Shown here: one piece after another, positions 1 to 11,120 of the stretch
Layout of the letters: every line of letters starts with the position of its first letter
Position numbering within the stretch: position 1 is the stretch's first letter
NCBI GenBank assembly: GCA_033065855.1
Contig: JAVXUO010001122.1
Span: 62,001 to 126,000, forward strand
Reading direction: 5' to 3'
Origin: Escallonia rubra
Lineage: Eukaryota > Streptophyta > Magnoliopsida > Escalloniales > Escalloniaceae
Length of the DNA stretch: 64,000 bases
Translations under genes and position numbers: made by a program
Notes under the pieces: generated by a model
Databases searched by the model: none
Told to the model about the DNA's origin: nothing
Seen by the model: only the letters and a program-made list of their open reading frames with translations

Positions 1-1221
1 GTAAGGACCGAGACTTTTGAGATATTGGACACCGGAGTTTAAATGATTCTGCTTAAATTGAACTACCCTGAATCTTAAATCCACTTATATGGTCTACATT
101 TAGGTCAAGAGCTAACCGGCATCCAGTTCCTTCGATGACATGTATACACCGGGAGAAGCTTTGACAATCCCAAAGCTTGACAAGCCCAAACTTTGTCATA
201 AGTTCATGTAAATTAAAAAGTTTTTTGTACAATACAAGATCTTTCTAGAAAGAAGATGTTTATGTACGGTTGAAGCTCTAATTAATCAAACTGAGAGATG
301 AGATAATTGACAACTTAGAGAATGCTTACTCTCAATTAAGGAATTGCTCACATAATATTCTTTTTAATGACATACAATCGTGAAGATTAAAAGAGAAAAA
401 GTTTAGTACTTGAGAAATGATGATTCTCTAGTGAATAGAGGCTTAAAATGTGGTTTCCATAGTGTACGATAAAGCCCAAAATCATTTTTATAGGTTAGAT
501 ATGAAATATAACTGTTATTAAAAGTATAAGAATAAATTTTAACAGTACTAGCTATTATTTTCAAATCCAGAAGCTTGCAGTCGACAACAATGCATTCTGA
601 GGGAACACTACCTCAGCGCAATTGACTGTATTTCCATTGCAATCGACTATAATGGTTTTCTCGAAAAAACCACTTTACTTATTTTGATGATAACTTTCTC
701 CATAAATAATGGATTAAGGCGACATTTATTGTGTTGGAAATATAATGAAAAGAGTTATTAAAATCTGAAAAGATTAGTTCTAAAAATATTTTTGAGAAGA
801 TATGAGTTAGCTCCAAAGTTGACCAATTTTCTAAAAAAACACTTGTTTCAATGATTATTACTCAAATGCAATGAACAAGGTGCCCTAAGGTCAATCTAGG
901 CCATTGTCATGCCATGAATCCAAGTATCAATCAAAACTAGTTGCATAGTAGTAAAAAAACAATCATAATTGAAGGTAACTTAGCCATTGCATTCTTTGTT
1001 ACTCTTTGACGTTGAACTTAATGTTTTCTTCTTAGCATATCTATTATAACTTTGAGAACCTTTGATTCCATTTGACATATTCAATTTCTCAAACACGCAA
1101 TCATGAGTATTTATGTATATACCTACTAAGTATCCACTCAAAACAAACATTATAACATAATCAATATCTTTTATCATCAGAAAAAGATGTAAGCGTAAGT
1201 TATCCAACTACAAAGCTAACG
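1..1221 (-). mobile_element. copia-type LTR remnant (left edge)
   Basis: Read on the minus strand, this block aligns over most of its length with the LTR at 53251-54560. Shared words include the stretch around 780-830 (ctccaaagttgacc) and the 3-prime edge 'gctaac' at 1215-1220, which mirrors 'tgttagc' at 53251. The start of the related copy carries the 'TTTTGATGATAA' type word common near the start of Sirevirus-like copia LTRs. The copy is old and strongly diverged, and it runs off the left edge of the window. Family assignment is inferred from the paired copy. Confidence 0.5.
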
Positions 1222-2420
1222 GTAACCTTGTGCATCATTGTTTAGCTTAAGTCCATCATACAATCGTACTAGTCATTGATGCAAATAGCAAAACAAAAAA
1301 AAAGTAAGAAGTCTTTTTGTTTTTTTTAATATTTTTTGCCACTTAGTACATAACCTTTTAGTGGCAATTTATTGGGTCGCCCTATAGTTACTAAATCTTA
1401 CCTGTCCAAGCCCACCACTAACCCCCCACATTGATGTCGGTGGTTGGAGGAAGAATTGGTAACACCCGAATTGACGGATTGATCGGGGAACTAATCCCGG
1501 CTGTCACACATGCACACACTCGAAAATGCTCACGTGCATGCGCACAGACACGCACACAAAGTGAGGCCATTCGGGTGGTGGTTAGTGTTTGGTGACGGTT
1601 GCTGTGAGTTGCGATTCGATGGCAAACGACTATTGTGGGTTGCGATCTGGTGGTCGTTGATGCTCGACGAAGGATTTCATGGTAGGTGATAGGTAGCAAG
1701 GAGTGGTGAGGATGGCAGCTTATGGTGGTGCTTGGGCTTCAATGTAGCCCATAAAAGAATCGATCCACCGGCTGGGTCGAAATCAGTGGAGATGCATTGC
1801 TTTTTCACTGTGGCGAGGATGGTTCTAGTTACAATGGGGTGGTGGCATGTTGGTGCTGGCGGGCTTAAGAATGACGAGGAGAGAGAGAGAGATTGGTGTT
1901 AGACTTAGACCCAAGTCTTACATCAGTGTAGTTTTTTCTGACACGAATTCTAACCGTGCGACAAGAAAAATTTGAAACACCTCTTATATACTGTTTTCGC
2001 ATTACTCTATTATTATAAACGAAAAATCTAAAAAGAGAATCTTTGCGGCCATGAATAGAAATATGAAATATGAAAAGGGTAAACCGACATGCTCTCTAAT
2101 TATCTTTTGCTCTTCTTGCCTTGAGATAAACATTCATTCCGTGTTGCATGGAAAGTTTGGTGCTAGGTAACACAAATGGCAAGGTTTCCCCATTTAAAGA
2201 GAGGCGGTACCACCAAAGTAAATGTTGTACTAGCGTTGTGTTAGTCAGTGCATTATCATGAAACCCCCCAATCAGATCACTAATTGGGGGACACAGTCCC
2301 ATCCTCTCAACCTCCAATTGTACTACAAGGCTTATCACTAGCACCTAAACAGGGACCCGCACCTAAATTTAGCCCAAGAACAAACACAATCATCATCATC
2401 GTCACTAACAGCTAATCTGA
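1222..2420. other. intergenic, no gene seen
   Basis: No convincing coding or RNA gene. 1430-1870 is a G/T-rich stretch with many 'ggtggt' and 'gatggt' words, resembling in style 42420-42540 and 45690-45900, so it is probably old transposon-derived sequence. 1882-1896 holds a short GA run. The 1980-2400 stretch is unremarkable. Confidence 0.4.
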
Positions 2421-2466
2421 CGGCCAAAACAGTTCCTGTTCAGCGGCCAAAACAGTTCCTGTTCAG
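2421..2466. repeat. 23-bp perfect tandem duplication
   Basis: Two direct copies of a 23-bp unit starting 'cggccaaaacag' lie head to tail at 2421-2443 and 2444-2466. A third, degraded start ('cagtcaaaaccag') follows. They sit about 400 bp upstream of the MIR156 TATA box, so they lie in its likely promoter region. No known motif is recognised. Confidence 0.8.
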
Positions 2467-2827
2467 CAGTCAAAACCAGACCCAAGCCTTGGAAGGAAAG
2501 ACCAGAAGTCAATCTATCATTCACCATAGATTATCCTCCACGTACTCTCCAAAGCTCCCAGCGAACCAATCCCCACCCCTCTTGGGAAACCCTCTCTCTT
2601 GCTGATAAGTGATAACATAGACCCATCGTTTGTCCTATTTGTCCTTTCTCCCTGTTGCCAATTGTGCTAGTCGTAGCCAATTTGTACCCCTCAGACACTT
2701 CCTCTTCTGACTTTAAACGAACCCAAATCAAAGTGGTGGTTGTGGGTGTGGCGGTGGAGATGGTGGATGGCTCCTTTTTTTCCCCTCTCTCCCCTTTTTC
2801 AACTAAATGGGTAATGGGTTAGAGCTG

Positions 2828-2834
2828 TATATAG
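2828..2834 (+). promoter_or_regulatory. TATA box, likely MIR156 core promoter
   Basis: TATATAG sits in 'gctgtatatagatatg', 267 bases upstream of the mature miR156 sequence, after a pyrimidine-rich stretch at 2768-2800. Transcription would then start near 2860, leaving about 240 nt before the miRNA. That spacing is ordinary for plant MIR156 primary transcripts. The assignment is by position and motif only. Confidence 0.5.
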
Positions 2835-3089
2835 ATATGTATGTGTATAGACAGAGATGGAGTGACAGAGAGAAGGAAAAAAAATGATGAGGATTTGTCT
2901 TATCTTTCCTGAGTTTTGGTTCATCAAGAATGAACCCTAAATTCTTCACCCAGAGAAAATCACTGAATACAACCCGGCTGCTGGCTTGTGAACGCTGTTT
3001 CCGTAAACGGGGTTTGTCTGTTGTTTACAGATCTGACTTGTGTGCATGAATGGATGCGCTGTGTCAAGACACTTGCAGGGAGTGTGGGG

Positions 3090-3196
3090 GAGGCAAAGAG
3101 TGACAGAAGAGAGTGAGCACACGCAGGCAATTGCATAGAGAGATATGCCTTTGTGGTTTGCGTGTGCTCACTTCTCTTTCTGTCACCCCCTTTTTT
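3090..3196 (+). ncRNA. MIR156: MIR156 precursor stem-loop
   Basis: The 5-prime arm at 3101-3120 is exactly TGACAGAAGAGAGTGAGCAC, the canonical 20-nt miR156 of land plants. The 3-prime arm at 3166-3185 reads GCTCACTTCTCTTTCTGTCA, a standard miR156 star sequence. The two pair almost fully, with a small internal bulge as usual in this family. The helix continues inward (cacacgca with tgcgtgtg; gcata with tatgc) to a small loop near 3140. From the start of miRNA to the end of star is 85 nt, typical for MIR156. In plants miR156 directs cleavage and translational repression of SPL transcription factors, keeps shoots in the juvenile phase and declines with age. It is processed by DCL1 in the nucleus and loaded into AGO1. 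A TATA box lies 267 bases upstream. Small ORFs overlapping the hairpin are chance frames. Which paralogue this is cannot be decided. Confidence 0.96.
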
Positions 3197-4590
3197 TTAT
3201 CGTGTTGCCCTTCCTTCTCCCAATGCACCACCACCATCACCTGTTCCTCTTTATCTCCCTATACCTCTCTCACTTTCTCTCTATCTATATATATATGCTG
3301 CAGATCTTTGTGATTGTGCTTATCTGTTACGAAAATACTGAAAGGATAATGAAGTGTGGCTATATTGTAAAGAGAAAGACATGAACATGATATGTCAAGG
3401 CAGACCAGTGTCAGTCCCCAAAACCATACTCATCTGCTTTCTTCACCCCTTTATCTCTCTCTTGAAAAAAATATCTTCTTCTCCTTCCTTTTGGGTTTTC
3501 TTCTGTGATTTTTGTCTGATACTTATCCAACTCGAGTATAACAATATTATAATGTTTGCGCGACTTTTGATGCATACTTCTGTTGAGAGGACGAAGTGGG
3601 TTTTCCTGAAGGTACGCCTATACTTACTGTTCTGATTTACCAGAAATTCGTTGGTTTTGTTAGGGCATCTTTTTTATTTCTTCCTTTATTAGGGCTAAAA
3701 CCTCTCCAGCACATCTGATTTTTTCTCCCAAAATCATGGGTGCTGATTTCTTGAATTCCTTCCCCCTCAATCTGGGTTTGATTGGTCTTCTTCTTATTAT
3801 CCTTTTTCTAGAAGTTCAAAAGAAAAGATCCCCCAAAACATATTCTGTTTGACAGATTGTTCCTGAAAAAACGCGTTTACTAGTGTTGATTTATGCTAGA
3901 TCTAGATTTCGAATGCAAAAATGGGAATTCCTGAAAAACTCTACTCTTGCATGTGTGCAAGTATTTGTGTGCACTTTTCCTGTTAATTCATGCATGAAAT
4001 ATCAATGTGTGCTTGTGTGTGTGTGTTGTTTCTGTGATTTGTTAGACAAAATACAGGTTTGTCTCTCTCCTGGATTTGGTAATGGTGCCAGTACCCTTTG
4101 TGAAAGGCAGGAAGACCCTTTTGGGAAGACATGCAAACATATATGGTAAAACTCTTTTGTTTCCATTCTGGTGAAGATACGCATCATCAAATCATGGCTA
4201 CAATTACACAGGTTTGGAGCTTACTTCAATTACTAGTATAATTTGAATTTTGTATTTGGTTACCATATATAGAACTGATTTCTTCTTTATCAAGCCCCAT
4301 GTCGTGATCAATTATTTAAACACTAATATTTTGAACAGCAGTTTATTATTGCTTGGTGCTGGGGATAAGTACGTTTAGTTTGTTTTCGAGAGACTTAATC
4401 ACCCAGGTATTTAGTTACTTTCTTCAATTTCCTAACTTTATGTTATGATACTTTATTGGTGACATGAAGTTATTAAATCTCACGTTCTTATTGGTGATTT
4501 TAATTTGTTTTTTTGATCTGGATTACAATCAGGTTGATGGATAGTTAGCATGTAGATTTTGAATCTTGAATAGCATTATTAATTGATTAT
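3197..4590 (+). other. downstream flank of MIR156, no coding gene
   Basis: The MIR156 primary transcript probably continues into this AT-rich stretch, but no exon or poly(A) signal can be fixed. Possible splice-like words occur (for instance 'gaaggtacgc' near 3608 and 'tacaggtttg' near 4051) without further support. From about 4210 the sequence resembles that at 12538 ('ggtttgga-ctt-cttcaatt-ctag'), so an old duplication edge probably lies here. Short ORFs have no recognisable product. Confidence 0.35.
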
Positions 4591-6590
4591 CAAGGTGCTG
4601 GATTAATTAGCATGAAATGGACTTAAGAAAAGGCCTTTTTGTCTGAATTCTTGTCAGCCTTTCTTTTTGTTGTTGTAACTATCTCCACATTTGTTTACGG
4701 CTATTAAATATGTGTTTTGAAACTAAAAACTGCATAGGATAATTGATTTTGATGGTATTTGAGTTGCTACATAAGGGTTTAGACGTTGATTAGCATGAAT
4801 TTCTGTTGTTATTTACTGCTACTAATATTTGGATTTGAAACTAGAAGCGCATAAATAGTATGTCTTTGATGCTTGAGTTAAGTTTTCTCCGCTTTCTGTT
4901 GTTCTTTACTGCTATCAAATATGTGAATGTGAAACTAGAAGGCATAAAATAGTTGATTTGATGCTTGTGTTACTATAAAAGGGTTTAGAGAGGTTCAATT
5001 AGAATGAGCTCTAGAGTTAAAGAGAGATTCTTTCTGTAGGAATTGCCACCCTTCAGTTACGTTGTCATACATGAGTTGTGTATAATCCTTAGCATGATAT
5101 AGACTTGGTGAATCAATCTTGCTTAGTGCTGTTCCGAATTAAACTCGTTTAAGTCAATATATAGAATCATTCAACTGTCAGATTCATATTTAGTCACCGT
5201 AGTTGATTGTAATTATTGCCCACCCGCTAGATTCATCCTAGATTCAGATTTTTGTTACTTACTATGTCAATTTTTTAAACTAGAACGGAGGAATGGTTAA
5301 TATCGTAGATGCTTAAGCATAAAATATGTCCTTGCCTGAGATTTTTTCTATGATACATGTGTTTTAGGGTGATAGATACTACAGTCATCCCTTTCCCGCC
5401 TACTTTTATTTATCAGTTTTTAATCTAATGTGCTCTTCATAAGATTTAGTAGATGTTTATGCATGGTCGCCGTTGTAATTCATATAACAGTGACAGTGAA
5501 GACGAGTTGTCAGCTTTGATATCTTAATCTGATAAAAGTTGCAAAAATTGTATTTCACGCATAGTTCGTAAGTTAATCAAAAATTGTATTAAGGTGATGG
5601 ATTAATTAACATGAAAGGGACTTAATTAAGAAAAGGTCTCTTTGTCTGAATTCTTTTCAGCTGTTCTTTCTGTTGTTGTAGTTATCTCGACACTTGTTTA
5701 TAGCTATTAAATATGTGTTTTGAAACTAAAAACTGCATAGGATAGTTGATTTTGATGATATTTCAGTTACTATAGAACGGGATAGACGTTGGATTAGCAT
5801 GAATTTCTGTTGTTATTTACCGCTATTAATATGTAGATTTGAAACTAGAAGGGCATAAAATAGTAGATCTTTGATGCTTGAGTTACTTTAGCACGGATTC
5901 TTGATGTTCTTTACTGCTGTCAAATATGTGGATGTGAAACCAGAAGGCATAAAATAGTTGGTTTGATGTTTGAGTTAATATAAAAGGGTTTAAAGGTTGA
6001 ATTAGCATGAGCTTTAGAGGTAGCCACCATGCAGTTACATTGTCAAGAGTCATACATGATTTGTGTATGTTTCTTTAGCATGATAGAGACTTGGCGAATC
6101 CATCCTGCTTAGTGCTATTCCGAGTTAAACTCGTTTAAGCCAACATATAGAATAATTCCAGAGTCAGATATTTTGTCATCCTGCAGATTCGTAGGTAGTT
6201 AAACCATAGCCAACCTGCTAGATTCATTCCAGAGTCAGATATTTTGTCACCTACTATGCCAATTTTGAAACTAGAACGGAGCAATAGTTATCATGATAGA
6301 TGCTTAACCATAAAATATGCCCTTGCCTGAGTTTTTTCTTTCTTTCTATACATGTGATTTAAGGTGATAGATGCATAGATACTACAGTCATCCCCTTCTG
6401 GCCTACTGTCATGCATCACTTTTTCATCTAATGTGTTGTTCACAAGATTTAGTAGATTGTTTATGCATATAGTTGCCGTTGTAATTCATATAACAGTAAC
6501 AGTGATGACAAGAGTTATGTTCTCTGATATATCAATCAGACATAAGTTCGTTAAAAATTGTATTTCGCGCATGGTTCGTAAGAGTGACTG
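4591..6590. repeat. older ~1.0-kb tandem duplication
   Basis: 4591-5590 and 5591-6590 are diverged head-to-tail copies. Matching anchors are 'tggattaatta-catgaaa', 'ttgaaactaaaaactgcatagga', 'cgccgttgtaattcatataacag' and 'tttc-cgcat-gttcgtaag'. Within each copy there are further ~110-120 bp sub-repeats built round 'gaaactagaaggcataaaatagt'. Divergence is clearly greater than between the 3.9-kb copies, so this doubling is the older event. No coding content is seen. Confidence 0.8.
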
Positions 6591-6859
6591 TCGTGGTTTA
6601 ATTTGCTTTGTGGCTATGCATCATTGAATGTTGATAAAGCATAGAGAGGAAACTAAATTAAAGGTTCCAAGAAATGCCGTCTAGGAGAATAGGAAGTTAA
6701 CATTGCCGTACCTTAATTTACACATGTAATTAGTCCATTCTGTTACTTTCGGTAGACTTAAGAGACAATGCGGGTAGAACCTGACCAGTATTGTGTTAGG
6801 GTCTTCAACTTATTTATTGGCCATGCTTACGGGAGTCAGTTCTGGTTTCAGTTTTTACC

Positions 6860-7622
6860 TAGGAAGCACCGACACCTCATATACGTCGAGGTATGGTGTC
6901 CGATACCTACCAACACCTCGACACCTCACCGACACCTCCGGACACGTGTCTGACACCTCTCAGCGGTGTCCAAATTTATTGATTTATTGTTTAATTATCG
7001 GACACCGTGTCGGACACCTCTTGAAGAAGTGTCGAACACCTCTTGAAGAAGTGTCCACACGTATAAGGACAAAATATGATATTTCAGGAACTTTTTTAGA
7101 AATGAACTGTGAAGCCCAACTAATCAGATCGACTCCAAAAAAGGGTACCCTTCTTCTTTCTCTCTCTCTTCCTTCGTTTTGTTAACAAAAGCACCCAAGC
7201 TAACCAGTTCATAGGAAGATACGTCACCATATCCGACCTCATTTACTCATTTACAGACCCATCTAGCTATATATGACATCTCCTTGATCCTTTTGTTCCA
7301 TGTTCTTCTCTCCTGTTACTGTTGAGACTCTAATCTTATTACGGTTGAGATATTCATGCTACTATCTTTCTTTCTCATCTGTTTTTAACGAAAATCAGCT
7401 ACTCAAATTGATGTTTATTCATATTATGTACATATTTTAATACACATATATAAATGTGTGTATATATTATACAAATATAAATATATACAGAAATAAAATA
7501 AAAATTTATTAAAAAAATTCAGTGTCCTGCGGTGTCCAAAATCTGATTTTTTGAAAATTGCGGTGTCCTGTGTTCTGGTCGGTGTCGGCGTCGGACGCGG
7601 TGTCCGTGTCCATGCTACCTAG
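6860..7622. mobile_element. non-autonomous Mutator-like element, 763 bp
   Basis: The direct repeat GTTTTTACC flanks the element at 6851-6859 and 7623-7631. The undisturbed site, with this 9-bp word only once, is present in the sister copy near 10780. A 9-bp duplication is typical of Mutator-like elements. The ends are imperfect inverted repeats (TAGGAAGCACCGACAC on the left; the right end read in reverse is CTAGGTAGCATGGACAC). Both sub-terminal regions are dense in 'GGTGTC/GACACC' words, and the middle is AT-rich. No transposase is encoded. Insertion occurred after the 3.9-kb duplication. Confidence 0.8.
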
Positions 7623-7964
7623 GTTTTTACCCAGGGTTGTGAGGCTAGAGCAACTTATTCATAATATGTCTGAGGTGTTAGAAGTGTACTATCGGCTGTA
7701 GTTCTTACAAGTTGATGTTCGGGTCACTTATATTAGACTCTCATTTTTACAGTCATAGTGGTTTTTTAATAAGTTATGAATCCAACATTAGAAGTTTGCT
7801 ACTTGTCATAAAAAAAAAGCATGAGAAGTTTTTCTTATTTGTGTTATAAGCTTCATATACTCTTTAACATGGAGCATGATGTTGGTCCCAAAAGGGTATC
7901 CTTATATGATGCATCTTAATTAATTCGAAACGCTAGACAAGTTCATCTTTTTTGGGCTAAATGC

Positions 7965-9082
7965 CAATACAACAAATAACAACAATAGGGGCGCCGGTGA
8001 AACGCCCTCAAAAGGCTAATAAACGCCCATTTACCAATTCTCAACACAACTGTGGGGCATTTAAATAGGCGTCGGCAATACTCAAGTCATTTAACTTCCA
8101 GGCATTTATGAACGCCCCTTCATCTGAGTTGCTTTCTTAGTGCCGCTAATTTAAGGATCTTTGTAAGAGCCACTTAAGGGCGCTTATGAAACGCGTCTTT
8201 TTTGGGGCGTCTTGTAAACGCCAATAACTTTCCAACACCTAAATAACGCTGTTTATGGTAGCAAATTATTAATAAAATTGCAAAAGTAAAAAATCTCAAT
8301 TATTAAAACTCTAGATCTACAACCTATCATGGAATCGTAAACAATATTAAACAGCAATTACATCAAAAGAGGAAGCAGATTTGCAAGCAGAATTACACGG
8401 AACAAATTAAAACAAAAATATCATTTTACACTGTTGAGTATCGATTACAATCAGATTTCAACTATGCTTAAATCAGCATTCTATGCACGAGAGAAGATGA
8501 CTAAGTATCTACATGGTATCATGAGATAATACCGCTAATCATCTATTTTAATTCACCTCTCGTTTTCACTAACTACGGATCACCTCCTCCCTGTTGTCCT
8601 TCCTCCACTATCACTTAAACAAGCTGCGCATCTAATCCGCACAAGAAGAACTCAATTGAATCCGTTAGGACCGTCACGTGTCACATACAGTAGGCAGCTT
8701 AGCCCCGAGCTAATACAACTACCAATCTATCCAGATCTGTACATCTTCATTTTGAACTACGCTTGAATGCAAATTTGGAGCAGCTTAGCTCCGAGCGAAT
8801 ACAACTACCAATCTATCTGCACAATTTTATGACTTCACGGGTGGTTGGGGCTTCATCTTGCAGTTATTTCATTTTCTGCGGCATGTTTATCATTGGGATG
8901 GGCTTCGCATTTGATGATGTTACAGATAGGTGGAGAGGAGAAAAAGGCAGAAATTCTTGGTTTGGAGGATCAGAGGGGGGAAGGGAGAGAGAAAGTGGGC
9001 GGCTGGAGGGGTTTGTGTCATGGATTTATATGTCAGGTTGGAGTCTTCCATCAATTGGAACCCTTATAACGAGTATGAAATA
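7965..9082 (+). mobile_element. CACTA-like element, copy 1, 3-prime truncated
   Basis: This is the duplicate of the element at 11121. The start reads CAATACAACAAATAAC, one base changed from the CACTACAACAA consensus end. It shares the 'ggggcgccggtgaaacgccc' sub-terminal words and the AT-rich middle, but stops at the duplication junction about 280 bp short of the 3-prime terminus. No transposase ORF. The 106-aa ORF at 8763 has no recognisable domain. Confidence 0.7.
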
Positions 9083-11120
9083 ATAAACACAAACTTGATG
9101 AAGATCATTGACTTCATCTTTCATCTTCATATTTAGTCACCGTAGTTGATTGTAATTATTGCCCACCCGCTAGATTCATCCCAGAGTCAGATTTTTGTTA
9201 CTTACTATGTCAATTTTTGAAACAAGAACGGAGGAATGGTTAATATCGTAGATGCTTAAGCATAAAATATGTCCTTGCCTGAGATTTTTTTCTTTGATAC
9301 ATGTGTTTTAGGGTGATAGATACTACAGTCATCCCTTTCCCGCCTACTTTTATTTATCAGTTTTTCATCTAATGTGCTCTTCATAAGATTTAGTAGATTC
9401 TTTAAGCATGGAGTCGCCGTTATAATTCATATAACAGTGACAGTGAAGACAAGACTTATGTGCTTCGATATCTGAATCTGACATAAATTGCAAAAATTGT
9501 ATTTCACGCATAGTTCGTAAGTTAATCAAAAATTGTATTAAGGTGCTGGATTAATTAGCATGAAAGGGACTTAATTAAGAAAAGGTCTCTTTGTCTGAAT
9601 TCTTTTCTGCTTTTCTTTCTGTTGTTGTAGTTTTCTCGACACTTGTTTACAGCTATTAAATATGTGTTTTGAAACTAAAAACTGCATAGAATAGTTGATT
9701 TTGATGATATTTCAGTTACTACAGAAGGCGATAGACGTTGGATTAGCATGAATTTCTGTTGTTATTTACCGCTATTAATATGTGGATTTGAAACTAGAAG
9801 GGTATAAAATAGTATATCTTTGATGCTTGAGTTACTTTAGCATGGATTCTTGATGTTCTTTACTGCTGTCAAATATGTGGATGTGAAACTAGAAGGCGTA
9901 AAATAGTTGGTTTGATGTTTGAGTTAATATAAAAGAGTTTAAAGGTTGAATTAGCATGAGCTTTAGAGGTAGCCACCATGCAGTTACATTGTCAATTGTC
10001 ATACATGATTTGTGTATGTTCCTTTAGCATGATAGAGACTTGGCGAATCCATCCTGCTTAGTGCTATTCCGAGTTAAACTCGTTTAAGCCAACATATAGA
10101 CTAATTCTACTGCAGATTCATAGGTAGTTAAACCATAGCCAACCTGCTAGATTCATTCCAGAGTCAGATATTTTGTCACCTACTATACCAATTTTGAAAC
10201 TAGAACGGAGCAATGGTTATTATGATAGATGCTTAACCATAAAATATGCCCTTGTCTGAGTTTTTTTCTTTCTTTCTATACATGTGATTTAAGTTGATAG
10301 ATACATAGGTACTACAGTCATCTCCTTCCGGCCTACTGTCATGCATCACTTTTTCATCTAATGTGTTGTTCACAAGATTTAGTAGATTGTTTATGCATGT
10401 AGTCGCCGTTGTAATTCATATAACAGTAACAGTGATGACAAGAGTTATGCTCTCTGATATATCAATCAGACATAAGTTCGTTAAAAATTGTATTTCGCGC
10501 ATGGTTCGTAAGAGTGACTGTCATGGTTTAATTTGCTTTGTGGCTATGCATCATTGAATGTTGATAGAGCATAGAGAGGAAACTAAATTAGAGGTTCCAA
10601 GAAATGCCATCTAGGAGAATAGGAAGTTAAGATTGCCGTACCTTAATTAAAACCTGTTAGTCCATTGTGTTACTTTCGGTAGACTTAAGAGACAATGCGG
10701 GTAGAACCTGACCAGTATTGTGTTAGGGTCTTCAACTTATTTATTGGCCATGCTTACGGGAGTCAAGTTCTGGTTTCAGTTTTTACCCAGGGTTGTGAGG
10801 CTAGAGCAACTTATTCATAATATGTCTGAGGTGTTAGAAGTGTACTATCAGCTGTAGTTCTTACAAGTTGAAGTTCGGGTCACTTATATTAGAATCTCTT
10901 TTTACAGTCACAGTGGTTTTTTACTAACTTATGAATCCAACATGAGAAGTTTGCTACTTGTCATAAAAACAAAGCATGAGAAGTTTTTCTTATTTGTGAT
11001 ATGATCTTCATATACTCTTTAACATGGAGCATGATGTTGGTCCTAAAAGGGTAATCCTTATATGATGCATCTTAATTAATTCGAAACGCTAGACAAGTTC
11101 ATCTTTTTTGGGCAAAATGC

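Noticed and set aside
1418-1699. 93-aa minus-strand ORF as a gene
   Set aside because: It lies in G/T-rich repeat-like DNA resembling 42.4 and 45.7 kb and has no domain.
3113-3384. Small ORFs over the MIR156 hairpin as pri-miRNA-encoded peptides
   Set aside because: Several overlapping frames start inside the hairpin itself. Their F/S/L-rich products derive from the pyrimidine-rich arm, and nothing favours translation.
6433-10557. Matching 64-aa ORFs at 6433 and 10363 as a conserved small protein
   Set aside because: They are identical because of the 3.9-kb duplication. There is no independent conservation or domain.
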